Source: Mytilus trossulus (lineage: Eukaryota; Mollusca; Bivalvia; Mytilida; Mytilidae). Taken from it: a DNA stretch of 64,000 nucleotides. The notes beneath the pieces were generated by a model. That model searched no databases. It worked only from the letters and a program-made list of their open reading frames with translations, and had not been told where the DNA came from. Location: assembly GCF_036588685.1 (NCBI RefSeq), contig NC_086383.1, positions 50,984,448 to 51,048,447 of the forward strand, given 5' to 3'. Position numbers and translations under genes: made by a program. Shown here in pieces: positions 12,936 to 24,190 of this stretch; position 1 is the first letter of the stretch, and each line of letters begins with the position of its first letter.

Positions 12936-13220
12936 GAAGAAGGACAAGATTCTTTTTTAAATAACTTTGGAAATTTAAATATCTTCTCACATACTGATGA
13001 CGTGTTTTAAAGTTTGAGTAGTAGGTACATATACTAGAATACTGAATTAGTTAAGGGAAACGTTGTCAAATCAAGAGACAACAATCCAAAGAGCAGTAAT
13101 GCACAGCTAAACGGGAAACGATTAGTAAAAAGTTAAATCACAAAAATACTGAACTCTGAGGAAAATTCAAAACGGAAAGTCCGTAATCGAATGGCAAAAT
13201 CAAAAGCTCAAACACAAAAT

Positions 13221-14961
13221 GACATAGATATAATGTACATTCGCAACGACACAGACGTAATACAGAATGTAAGGAACATAAAGCACCCAATACATCGTGC
13301 TACACTAGTTATGGAGACAGATATTGATCATCCTGGATTTGCTCGACTTATATCAATAGCAGAGAAGAAAGGAGAACCCGTCTTGGAACCTAGTAAAAGA
13401 TGTAATACTTTATTAATATGCACAAAATAGCGTTGTTTAATGTATAGGTAACTTCACACGGTACCTGTATATCAGATTAACAACTGAGTACGGATTTTGC
13501 ACTCTGCGTACGGAGCAAATACTTTCCTCACAACGCAATTCCATGGGCACCCCGTCATCGACGTCAATGGCCATCTAGTACCGTAAATGACAGGATCATA
13601 AATTACTGATGTTTGATAGTACCTATAGGAACTAACAAAAGATCAAACGATGACTTTTTATGGAGATTGTCTTTCTCTGTAGCTGAAAAAATTATTGTAC
13701 ATTCGTTTAACTTAACTCATCTGTTATGTTACGGTCTACTCAAATTAACATTAAAGCATATTGTTAATAGAAATATTAATGCAAAAAAATATTGTGTTCC
13801 TACTTTCTAAAAACGGCTTTATTCTGGGTCTCTTAGGAGGAAAATATTTACACATTTCGATTAACTAAATTGTATTTTTGTTTTTCTCTCTGTCTTGATA
13901 GATTAATATCATGGGTAAACATCTGCTATTACTCGATTTATTTCACTTGACTGGGCGGAGTTTAACTGGTTCGCTCATAATAAACCAGTCCATCTATATT
14001 AAGGTGTTTTAGGATAAACTCATCAATGAAGTTTCTAGTCATTCTTTTGTAAATTCCTTTGATGACACTGATTGGTAATTAGAAATCAGTATTTATTATA
14101 ACGGCAATCATCCTTATCACACACATTTTTACATAGACTGTCCACATGCAAATTAAAACGTTAGCTCCGCTCGATCAGTTGAAATAACATTGGTAATACT
14201 GTCCAAACTTTTTTATAACTGAACACAATATGTTCCAAGGAAAGAGTAATCGGAGAAACAAACGATACTGATACTTGTACTTCAGAGTATAAAGTGTGGA
14301 GAGATTGATAGATTACTAACGAATTTATTTCAGCTTGACAATGAAAATCCCCGTTTATCAAGTACAAAGATTGCACTTTCATTCGAAACGTTTGACGATC
14401 TATTTTACAGGATTGGTGGAATAAAATTGAAACCAGCAGACTTTTTAAGTTGTTTTAATGGTCTTTCGATTGATGAAACTTTGATGAAGTCTGAATCTTC
14501 TACATTTATCATTGATGTATGTGAATATTATTATGCTGAAATCAATCAATATATGGCACAACTACTAACAACGCCAAACTCAAAAAGGTAGCATGTACAA
14601 CATACAAAAACGTTTCCATAGACATTTACAAGACAGTGTAAAGACAGATGTTGTGTCCGGCTGGTTGTTATACGCGTCGTTTCATTATGTTCTTGGACAG
14701 TACGATGTAACGCTGAGACTAACAGATTATGTTCTGTCAAGATGTACACCGGACATGATGAAAAATAAAGAAAAACTAAACGATTGTTGTGAGATACAAA
14801 GTGTACAATTTAAATTGTGAGATCCACGCGTAGCCTCTGGCTGTTGGCAATCCTCTTTAAATAAATAAAGAATTAAATTAAATTAAATTGTCTTTTATTG
14901 AAAGGATGAAAATATCCTATGCTCATATGGGTTTCTACATAAAACACTCGTCACTAATACC
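13221..14961 (+). pseudogene. Mab-21/cGLR-type pseudogene, 5'-truncated and frame-disrupted
   Basis: This is a head-to-tail relative of the gene at 19.7-21.6 kb. Recognisable blocks are DIDIM plus the following IKHPIH region (13221-13410), the PWxxRHRRQWP region (about 13535-13580), WRLSFSVAEK (13660-13690), a STFIIDVC block (about 14490-14545), VSGWLLYASFHYV (about 14655-14695) and an HSSLIP-encoding block (about 14940-14961). Stops and frameshifts separate them. A 130-bp AT-rich insertion with an AATTAAATTAAA tail interrupts the 3' part near 14760-14885. Homology begins exactly at the D-x-D metal motif, directly after a dispersed repeat, so the first part of the catalytic domain is missing. 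A SINE-like repeat abuts the 3' end. It cannot make a full protein. Confidence 0.85.
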
Positions 14962-15074
14962 AAGGCTCCGTGTTGAAGGCCGTACATTTACCTTTAATGG
15001 TTTACTTTTATAAATTGTTTTTTGGATGGAGAGTTGTCTCATTGGCACTCACACCACATCTTCCTATATCTATA
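14961..15074 (+). repeat. SINE-like dispersed repeat, copy 2
   Basis: Same block order as copy 1. It begins at CAAGGCTCCGTGTTG directly where homology of the Mab-21 pseudogene stops, so its insertion or a deletion set that boundary. Confidence 0.7.
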
Positions 15075-16640
15075 AAGTGAAAACAGCTGAAGTGATTTTA
15101 TGAACTTCGAACTTACATTACTAAATATAAATGTCCTTGTACGTACATTGTTTAAAGTGTTTGACAAGTATATGTATCGTTTTATAACAACTCAACGATA
15201 CTTCTCCGAAAAAGTACTTTTCAATGTTTGTATTAGGAAGTGTTATTTTCTTTTTGTTTTAGTTTCTCTTTTTCTACTATATTAAATTATAACAAAATGT
15301 AGGAAATCAAAGACGCATTATTTAATATTTTAAATCTAAACATGATTTTAAACAGATGCAGATTGATTGCAATTTTTTTGTAAGATTTTTTTGATAAATG
15401 GCTTTCTAAACCGTAGTAAACATTATGTACAGTTTAATATGTAAACAATAATTCTCCATTTATAAATCTATAAACAATTGACCAGACACAAAAATAGATC
15501 TGATTTATTTACGGAAGAAATGTTTCTTTTTCCGAAAAGAAAACAAAAAAATAATTTTTGGCAAAGATTATATCTTTGTAGCTAAAATATTAAAACATTG
15601 AAAGGATGTTTGTAGAAAAAAAACTTCAAGGCAGATAATTAATCAAACAAACATTTTTTTAAAAATAATAATCATATGTTCATGTATTCTGACATATGAA
15701 TGAATAATTGTAGTTATCATTAAACAGCATTCTTTTTCTGTAGAATAAATGAAGACCTGGAATCTTATACTATACATCTAGTATGCTTCCGATATATCGT
15801 ATGTTTTTTTGGTCTAAAGTACATAATCTTATACATGTGCTAGCATATGTTGTTGGTTTTTTTTTAAAATTTCTATGAATACGGTGAATTACTGTTAAAT
15901 ATAAAGGAAAGTTTTGAAAATTGAATTGTATGAGCTACAGGTTTTTTGAAAATTTGAACCAAATCATATATTCAAAATTTTAAATAAAGAACTTATATAG
16001 CAAACGTTGTCAAGTTGTATGTGTGATTTGAGCCTTTTATCTAAATATTGTTGTCGGTTGCTGGCTGTAAAAGATTTTGTTTTCTGCATTATTTAGAATG
16101 TGTCACTTTAATCTTACAAGGGGTTTTTAAAAAACTAAATAAACGGTACAGGTTTTACTCATGGTTGAAGGTGACATGCAGTTAATTATATATTTCCTCT
16201 TCGTACTAAAATTGATAGTCGCCAAATGAGCATTTAAACCCCATTTTACATGAAAAATGTCCATGTACAAATAACGTAATAGATATCAAACGGTCATAAA
16301 TACGTAAAAAGTAAAATCACAAAAATACTGAGCTTCGAGGAAAATCCAAAACGGAAAGTTACTAATCAAATGGCAAAATCAAATAAATGTATGATAGTTA
16401 TCATTTGACTACTAGGAATTTTATGTATTATTCAACAAGAATAGAGGCAGTTTTATGTTTTATGAACGTTATGTTTTGATTTCCTTGTAAGTACACAACT
16501 TTTAATTAGCAAGTGGCCTTCGTTCCATCCTTAATTTAAAACGATCACAATCTAATATCCGCATGACAAATATTTGCACTGTTTTCATCAGGAAGTTTTT
16601 TTTCTCTTTGTTTCAGCTTCTACAAAACCCTACTTTTTAA
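15075..16640. other. AT-rich interval, no gene recognised
   Basis: Only a family D fragment at 16300-16390 is recognisable. Short ORFs are phenylalanine- and tyrosine-rich translations of AT-rich DNA. Confidence 0.4.
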
Positions 16641-16702
16641 TATCCTAAGTAATATTGTGAGACTACAAGTGTTCCAGCGATCAAGCGGTCCAGTGAAAAA
16701 AG
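16641..16702 (+). other. Possible 5' untranslated exon of the cGLR-type gene
   Basis: The sequence GTCCAGTGAAAAAAG followed by GTAAGA is a strong donor 1.16 kb before the acceptor TTCTTACAG at 17858-17866. The upstream edge is unknown and the coordinate is arbitrary. Only the donor is supported. Confidence 0.25.
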
Positions 16703-17519
16703 GTAAGAGATAATACATCTGTAGAAACACTTACATTGTAGTAGACGCTTACCCTGTCGTGGTACCCGGATTCCCTCAGGGTTTGGTTGTAACCTTGGTA
16801 AGTCTCTTCTTAATTGATATACGAAACTTAAACATTAAACAATCTACTGCTGTCTTTATTTAAAAGACATGAAATATACTGTAATTGTTTTGGATTTTTT
16901 TGTGGGGAGGGAGCGGATAAAGACCAAATCACAATGATAAATGTAACTTTTTTTCTTCAAAAGTTCGGAAATAAATACATTAGATATACCACCGTCAACT
17001 TAGTTCCTAACATTTTACATCAGATATATGAAATGTAACTAAAGTAAATTGTAAATAAAAGGAGGAGGATTGATAAGTATAGTTATATTCCACATAAAAT
17101 TGAAAAATAGAAATCTTAATTTATTTATTAATTTGATTGGTAAACAAATATAATCTGGACACTGTAGTGCAGAAAGGTCTTATGTGATGTCATACCGACG
17201 TAATGAACACGTTAAAACAAATAATGTATTGTAGCAAAGTATGTTCTTGGGTAAAGCTGCTGCTCTTATCCGAATATTAATAACAAGATAAAATAAAAGG
17301 TGGCTCATTTGACAGTTTTTGCTGTTCTGCATTACATTGAAGAAGTTCGAAGCCTTAATTATAACATGCAGTTCAACTTTTAAAGATAATACTATTGTCA
17401 CAGACTAATGTCTTATAAACACATGAAGAATATATTTTGGTAGATTTATACTACTTTCTGATTTTTTAGTTAAATGGGACAATGCAGTGTCCTTATTATG
17501 ACTGTTATACAAGAAAGAG

Positions 17520-17705
17520 GTTATAAAACCAGGTTTAGTCCACCATCTTCTTCATAAGAAAATGCCTGTACCAAATCAGGAATATGACAGTTTGTTATCC
17601 ATTCGTTTGATGTGTTTGGGGTTTGAATTTCGCCATTTGACAAGGGAATTTCCGTTTTGAATTTTAGGCGGAGTTCAGTATTTTTGTGATTTTACTTCTT
17701 ATTAT
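17520..17705 (+). repeat. Dispersed repeat family D, plus-strand copy upstream of the cGLR-type gene
   Basis: It contains AAACCAGGTTTAGTCCACC, AAAATGCCTGTACCAAATC and TTTCCGTTTTGAATTTTAGG blocks in the order expected for the family. It ends about 160 bp before coding exon 1. Confidence 0.6.
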
Positions 17706-17871
17706 ACCTCCTCCCTTAGAAACCCAGTTTTACATTTTGAATGATTATGTATTAACTGATAGTCAGCATATTATTTTATATATCAAACAGTAATATGGAA
17801 CTTGGAATTCATTTCATACGAAATAAACCCAGAGATTAAATGTATTTACATATAACTTTCTTACAGGCATT

Positions 17872-20800
17872 ATGAATGGAAACTCCACAAACCGAGACAA
17901 TAATGACGATGGTAATATATTTGGAATGAGGAAAATCTCATATTGGGAAATATACGGTGTGAAACGTTTTCCGTATCGTGGAAGGCGTAATTTTACACCA
18001 TTACTTTACCCATCTTTTGATGGAGGGATGAAAATCTCAAACGACGTTTTCGGACTGACAATCAGACAGTTTGAACGAACGTATAAAGCTTGTTTAGAGA
18101 GAAGGAATACACATGAACAGTGGATTATTAATCTTAGATATCCTGATAAATCTTCAAATGAATACCTGGATTACTTACTGAACTGTACAGACTGTAATAA
18201 AGGTATCTAGTGTGTAATATAAAAAAAGAAGATGTGGTATGACTGCCAATGAGAAAACTATCCACAAAAGACCAAAATGACACAAACATTAACAACTAAA
18301 GGTCACCGTACGGCCTTCAGCAATGAACAATTAAAGCCCAAACCGCATAGTCAGCTATAAAAGGTCCCGATAAGACAATGTAAAACAATTCAAACAAGAA
18401 AACTAACGGGCTTATTTATGTAAAAAAATGAACGAAAAACAAATATGGAACACGTAAACAAACGACAACCACTGAATTACAGGCTCCTGACTTGGGACCG
18501 ACACATAAATAAAAATATGTGGCGGGGTTAAACATGTTCTTTAAATCAAGTGCATGACATGACGGTGTCTATAACTAGTCTATAGTTTGAATACAAATGA
18601 AAAAATGATATAACGAGGTGGAAACATATCATAATTCAAATATTTAACCACGAAATAAAGACTAATAAAGAACAACAAGGCAAAAAAGGAATCCACAAAC
18701 AGACAAAACCATGAGAAACGAAAGGATAGAATCTAAAAAAAACACCAAATAGTTCAAAACGTTCGCTTCAAGACACGCGTGAAAATGATTTGGTTAATAC
18801 CGTACAGGGGGGTTATTTTCGCGGGGTGTAACTCTTCGCTTATATTCGCGAATAGAACACAATCGCTCAAATAAAATCCGCCAATTTAAAAGTGCACATG
18901 TTAAAAGGTATTGATAAAAGTTTTAAATCCGTCAAAATATTTAGTTTACCTTATTCAATGAAAATCACGAAATTTTACAACTGCTGCAATAACCCGCTAT
19001 ACAATACTAAATTATGAAAATAGTGTAAGGTTCGTATAAGGTTTTTGAAATGTATACGTCGGTCGTACTATTAGTATAGTACGTGCGATGAAAACAATCT
19101 GTATTTAGGTTTCAGTAAAATACTAATTTGTCATGAATAACATATAAACTAATTGCGTCTAAATTGGATTTTAAAAAAAAAGCGCTTACACCCTAGATTA
19201 TCAAGCAAACATACATAGCTTAGTCTGAATATGGTTACAAATCAAAAACACTGTGTTTTTATATCATTTATAATTATTAAGCATTAAGTATTGTTCCATT
19301 GATTGTTAATTTGTATACCTGTCGCCAAATATACTACGATAGACGTATAATGTGTCTACATACTACTGTGGAGTCATTAATATTCGTTCGATACCAATTT
19401 TCGCGTGGATTTCGTGGATACCGAAGAACCACGAATTTAAATGTTCAACGAATTGTAAATTTTCTTAAGGAATGTATGGACACTTTACAAAAACCACGAA
19501 TTTAAATATCCACGAATATGCAAGTTTTCCTCAAACCACGAAAATTAGTACCCACGAAAATAAATGAATCCACAGTACTCAATATTACCGATCGAATCAC
19601 AACGATTGCATGTGATAAATATCGTGGAGATAACTCTCTTCGTTCGTATGACGTTATACGGTTTTATGATTGATAAAGAAAAAAATTTCACTTTTTACAG
19701 ATCACTTGCTTTGGCTCGAATCAAAACCGAGGGAGAAATACTTATATGAACACCTCGTAGAAAGAGTTGGTACTGAAATCGATATAAGAACAAGACAACG
19801 ATTCTTTATAGTCAGTGATGATATCGAAAATGAATTTTCGCCTCATCAAATAAAAATATCAAGTGGAAGTAAGGCAGAAGGACTGGATTTACCCGGAAGT
19901 GACATAGATATTATGTGCATAAACAAAATGGAAGAAGCAGACATAGTACAGAATGTAAGGAGTATCAAACACCCAATACATCATACTACCTTTGTTATGG
20001 AGACTGATAATGATAATCCTGGATTCACTAGACTCCGTTTGGTAGCCGACAAGAAAGAGGGATCCTTTTTTGTACCTTCTGCTGGTAATAGGTTGTACCT
20101 AAGAGTTAATCATTTTGTTGAAAGGAATAAGCAATCGATTCCGACAATGACTGTCTTTGCACACGGTCCATGTTTATCAGATAAAGATCAGACAATAGAT
20201 TATGCATTCTGCATACGAAGTAAATATCTACCTCAGAACGCAATTCCATGGGCATACCGTCATCGACGTCAATGGCCCCCTAATATCGTTATTGACAGGA
20301 TAATAGATTACGGATGTTTGGTGGTACCTATAGGACCTAAGAACAGATCAGAAGATGACTTTTTATGGAGATTGTCTTTCTCTGTAGCAGAAAAAATGCT
20401 TGTACATTCGTTTAACTTCACTCAACTGCTATGTTACGGTCTACTCAAATTAACATTAAAGCATGTCGTTAATAGAAACGATAATGTTAAAGAGTTACTG
20501 TGTTCCTACTTTCTAAAGACGGCTTTATTCTGGGTTTCGGAGGAGCAGGATATCGACACATTTCAATTATCGAAATTGTATTTTTGTTTTTCTCTCTGTC
20601 TTGATAAATTAATATCATGGGTAAACATATGCTACTGTCCGAACTATTTTATACCTGAACATAATATGTTCCTACAAAAGATCAATAAAAGTAACAATAA
20701 GATACTTCTATGTGTACTTGAGAGTATAAAGTGTGGAGGGATTGATGGATTAATAGCGAATTTATTTCAGCTTGATAATGCAAATCATCGCATATCACGA

Positions 20801-21649
20801 ACAAATAGTGAATCTTCGTCCGTTAAGATAGAATTTCTATTTTACAAGCTTGGTGGATCGATATCGGCACCAACAGAAATTCCGAGTTGTTTGAAAGGTC
20901 TTGTATTAATTGAATCTTTCATAAAGTCTGAAACTTGTACGTTTATTATTGATGTGTGTAAATATTATTATGCTGAAATCAGTCAATATATAGCACAACT
21001 TCTACCATCGCCGAATACAAGAGATAGTATGCATAACATACATGAACGTTACCATAGACATTTACAAGACGGCATCAATACTGATGCTGTGTCCGGCTGG
21101 TTGTTATACGCGTCATTTTATTACGTAATAGGGCAATACAATGTTGCACTTACACTTGCAGACTATGTTCTGTCAAGATGCACACCGGATATGGAACGAT
21201 TACAAAATCATCTGTATCGTGAAACAAATTATAGTGAATATTTACATTCCAAATTGCCATTAGTTGAAAAGATGAAAATAGCCATTGTCCATAACGTTAC
21301 CTTTTTACAGCACTCGTCACTAATACCAGAAGAACTACGACTAGAGGTTATTACGGATCCCTGCTTTACAATACAGCCTGTTGCGTTTTCTCAATGTCTA
21401 AGATTTCTATGTTATCATCATCTTTCTGATATTTCCAACAGACAAGAGGCATTACATAATTTATATTTAACGGTTAAAAACAAATATTTCATGACGAAAG
21501 TTGGATTTTCTGAATCATATACACTACTTGGTGTATGTTGTGAGATCTCCGGTAATAAAGAGTCCGCATATCGGTACTTCGACTGGGCTATGCAATGTCC
21601 TTATCATGTTTGTCCCACAGCAAAAATAAGGAAATCAAAGCTTTTTTGA
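17872..21649 (+). CDS. Mab-21 / cGAS-like receptor (cGLR)-type nucleotidyltransferase, two coding exons
   Basis: Exon 1 is 17872-18202 and exon 2 is 19701-21649. The exon 1 donor (AAAG then GTATCT) and exon 2 acceptor (TTTTTACAG) share phase 1, and joining them gives 759 aa. The nucleotidyltransferase core sits at the start of exon 2: GSKAEGL (about 166-172) and PGSDIDIM (about 175-182), whose two Asp are the usual metal ligands. A candidate third acid is the Asp in IDYAF (about 277). The Mab-21 helical part follows, with WRLSFSVAEK and a Tyr-Gly-Leu-Leu-Lys segment. The C-terminal third looks helical and TPR-like. Such proteins are strongly expanded in bivalves, and some sense nucleic acid and make cyclic dinucleotides; activity of this one is inferred only. 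The N-terminal exon (110 aa, ending NCTDCNK) matches no domain I know. The acceptor at 17861-17866 implies an upstream untranslated exon. Confidence 0.8.
18225..18420 (-). repeat. Variant of the GATGTGGTATG dispersed repeat in the cGLR-type gene intron
   Basis: It begins GAAGATGTGGTATGACTGCC and carries a GTACGGCCTTCAGCAATGA block. It is related to the SINE-like family but has a different 3' half. A weaker relative (opposite sense) spans about 42440-42665 in intron 1 of SDR gene B, and another lies near 30290-30470. Confidence 0.55.
19366..19575. mobile_element. MITE, CTGTGG family, copy 1
   Basis: Ends CTGTGGAGTCATTAATATTC and ATAAATGAATCCACAG, with TA flanking both sides. Internal ACCACGAA/TTCGTGG motifs recur. 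It sits in the cGLR-type gene intron about 125 bp before exon 2. Confidence 0.75.
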
Positions 21650-21820
21650 AAAAACTTTTAGCATTAAAAAACTCCTGCAGTTTGCCATGTTATATTGTGT
21701 CAGCAGAAAAATATGTTAAGTCATCTGTGTTCTTACAGGAGGCATCTTAGTTTATATTATAGAGGTTTTACCTTTCTCTAGCTTCATTATGTATTGAAAT
21801 TTCCTTTCGTAAAGTAAAAT

Positions 21821-21826
21821 AATAAA
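21821..21826 (+). promoter_or_regulatory. Candidate polyadenylation signal of the Mab-21/cGLR-type gene
   Basis: AATAAA about 170 nt after the TGA at 21649, followed by more A-rich sequence. Confidence 0.4.
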
Positions 21827-22094
21827 ATAAAAACACAAATATGTTTCTGCTGTGTTACATTAGTCTGTCGATGATTCAATAAATTTCATGGAAAACAAAA
21901 CATATAATCAACAACTTGCATGACATTGCTTGAATATGATCTGATTAATGATCACAGCAATTTTGTTTGAACTATCGGAGGGATCCCCTGTGACCAAAAA
22001 AGAACTGAAATAAGGGTGATTTTCATAAAATAATTGCACTTTAAATTCCTTCAAAAAGATGAAGTCACCCTAGACTCAAATATTCCCAACTTGC

Positions 22095-22340
22095 GTAAAA
22101 AGTAAAATCACAAAAACCCTTATCTGCGAGGAAAATTTATAAGGGAAAGTCCCTAATCAAATGGCAAAATCAAAAGCTCAAAAACACATGAAACGAATGG
22201 ATGTTTTGCCATGGCGTTGTCAGTTTTTTTTTCGATCTATGAATTTGACTGTCTCTCTGGTATCTTTCGCCTCTCTTATTTGACAACTGTTATATTCCTG
22301 ACTTTGAACAGGCATTTTCTTATGTATAAAATTGTGAATT
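22095..22340 (-). repeat. Dispersed repeat family D interrupted by a retroelement tail
   Basis: The family D copy runs 22095-22200 and resumes near 22285-22340. Between them (about 22203-22285) is a piece of the retroelement tail family (GCCATGGCGTTGTCAG ... CTCTGGTATCTTTC). Confidence 0.55.
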
Positions 22341-23047
22341 GAACCTTGTTTTAAAGTGGATGAAAGTAGAAATATTTTGCGTTAAAGGTCTGATGATAAA
22401 GACACTCAATTCCGGGTTCTTTATTATCATTTAAATCAGCCTGGACGTGCTCCTTCTTTAAAAGTATGCATCAGCGAGAACAGTTATCACCACACAATTA
22501 GCCCTACACTAAAAGATAAGGAACTGCAATACCATATGGTTGCAATGAAAACAACAAAGGAGTAGGGAATTTGTCAAGTCCAGCTTGCAGCAATGTAAAT
22601 GTAAAGAGCTTATTTAATACTGATTTAGGACAAAAACGGAGTCATAGTCAAAACATTACCATCGGTCTACAATGTAGAAAAGTCTTCCCAATCTTGATAA
22701 ACCTCTAAGAGCTTTATTGACCTTCTTTCACAAGTTCATCTCCATGTAGTATTACATTACATTAGAACTTTTCTTTTCCCACTGCCTGTAAAATCTTTGA
22801 GAGAATATGCAATTTATCAAGGATGCATAAATACGTTTTTCTGCAATAAACAGACTTGGAGGAATAATTTCTGATGCAAGTTCTGTGGTGCCCTTTTTAA
22901 GAAGTAAGATTGGAACCTACACATGAGGAAAATAGGAAATTCCGCCCTGATCAGATTACTAATAAAAGAATTGATGCAATCAACATCAACAACGTTCAAC
23001 ATCACAAAGAGGTAACATCTAAAATTTTACTTTAGTTTCAAAATCAG

Positions 23048-23310
23048 GCTGTTCCTAGTGTATCCTACAGTTACAACACCATTGGTGCCACATGTGGAAC
23101 AGGATCTTCTAACCCTTCCGAAACACCTGCGATTACATCAAGTGTTTGGTGGGGTTCGTGTTGCTAAGTCTTTAGTTTTCTATGTTGTGTCTTGTGCACT
23201 ATTATTTGTCTGTTTGTCCTTATATTTTTTTAGCCATGGCGTTATCAGTTTAGTTATAATCTATGAGGTTGAATGTCCCTCTGGTATCTTACGCCCTTCT
23301 TTTACAACAA
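23048..23310 (+). mobile_element. Solitary tail of the reverse-transcriptase family
   Basis: It carries the tail blocks CATGTGGAACAGGATCTTC, TTTGGTGGGGTTCGTGTTG, AGCCATGGCG and CTCTGGTATCTTACG without a coding part. Its open frame is a by-product of the tail sequence. Confidence 0.65.
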
Positions 23311-23594
23311 AACCATGGCACCGAAAGTTTTCAACTATAAGCAAGCATTGTAGGACCTCGATTTAGAACAATACTTAAAAATACATCTGATATCGCCTTA
23401 TATATACAGCCCATCTGGCCAAGTTATTACTTGGAATCTAAACATGATTCAACATGACCATCTCTGAAAGATGATATATCATAATCCTTAGTCTAGATAA
23501 CCCCAACATTCAAATTTGAACCATAACTTCAAATCAATCATTGATTACAATGAGGACTACACTAGAGCATGGGCTAAACAGGTCAGGAATAATC

Positions 23595-24190
23595 ACCAAT
23601 TGACGTATAATCCACCAATTGACATATAATGGTATAGACCAATTGGTGTATAATTCTTTGTTTTTCAAAACAAATTATTCCACCAAAATGGAGCATTGTT
23701 TTCTTAAAACCATAATATGTGGTATGAAAACTTGTCAAACATTCCTAGTTTAGTATTTTAACATAACATATTGCATTTAATCAATAATTATATTTGAAGT
23801 TTCTTCTATTGTTATCTCTTCAATTCTTGATTTACCTGTAATCACCTCTCAATGGACATCATTACTGTCTGCAGCCATGTGATCATGAGTACAACACAGG
23901 TGAATGGAGCTCTTTGTTAATACTTAACTTTCATTATCAAAAGTCAATCATGGTCAATAGCACAAATGTTTCAACAAAAGAATTGTTGTACACATGCATT
24001 CTCAAAAGATGCAACAGGCTTTGACAAAACTGAAACTTTTGGAGGACTCAATAAGGGTCATGAAAAAGGTTGCAAGTTGCAAAAATATGCTCCTATCTCA
24101 CACTAGCATTTAATTACAAAAAACTTGCATTATACATCAATTGGTCTATACCAATATACGTCAATTAGTGAATTATACGTCAATTGAGGT
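23595..24190. mobile_element. Inverted-repeat element with about 60-bp CAATTGACGTATAAT ends
   Basis: The left arm (23595-23655) contains ACCAATTGACGTATAAT, GACATATAATGG and TATAGACCAATTGGTGTAT. The right arm (24128-24190) carries the complement in the same order. Each arm repeats the CAATTGACGTATA motif. It ends exactly where the reverse-transcriptase remnant starts. Confidence 0.7.

Noticed and set aside
19670-19700. Met at 19670 as the start of the cGLR-type protein
   Set aside because: The first ten codons overlap a polypyrimidine tract and AG acceptor (TTTTTACAG at 19692-19700), and exon 1 at 17872-18202 joins here in the correct phase.
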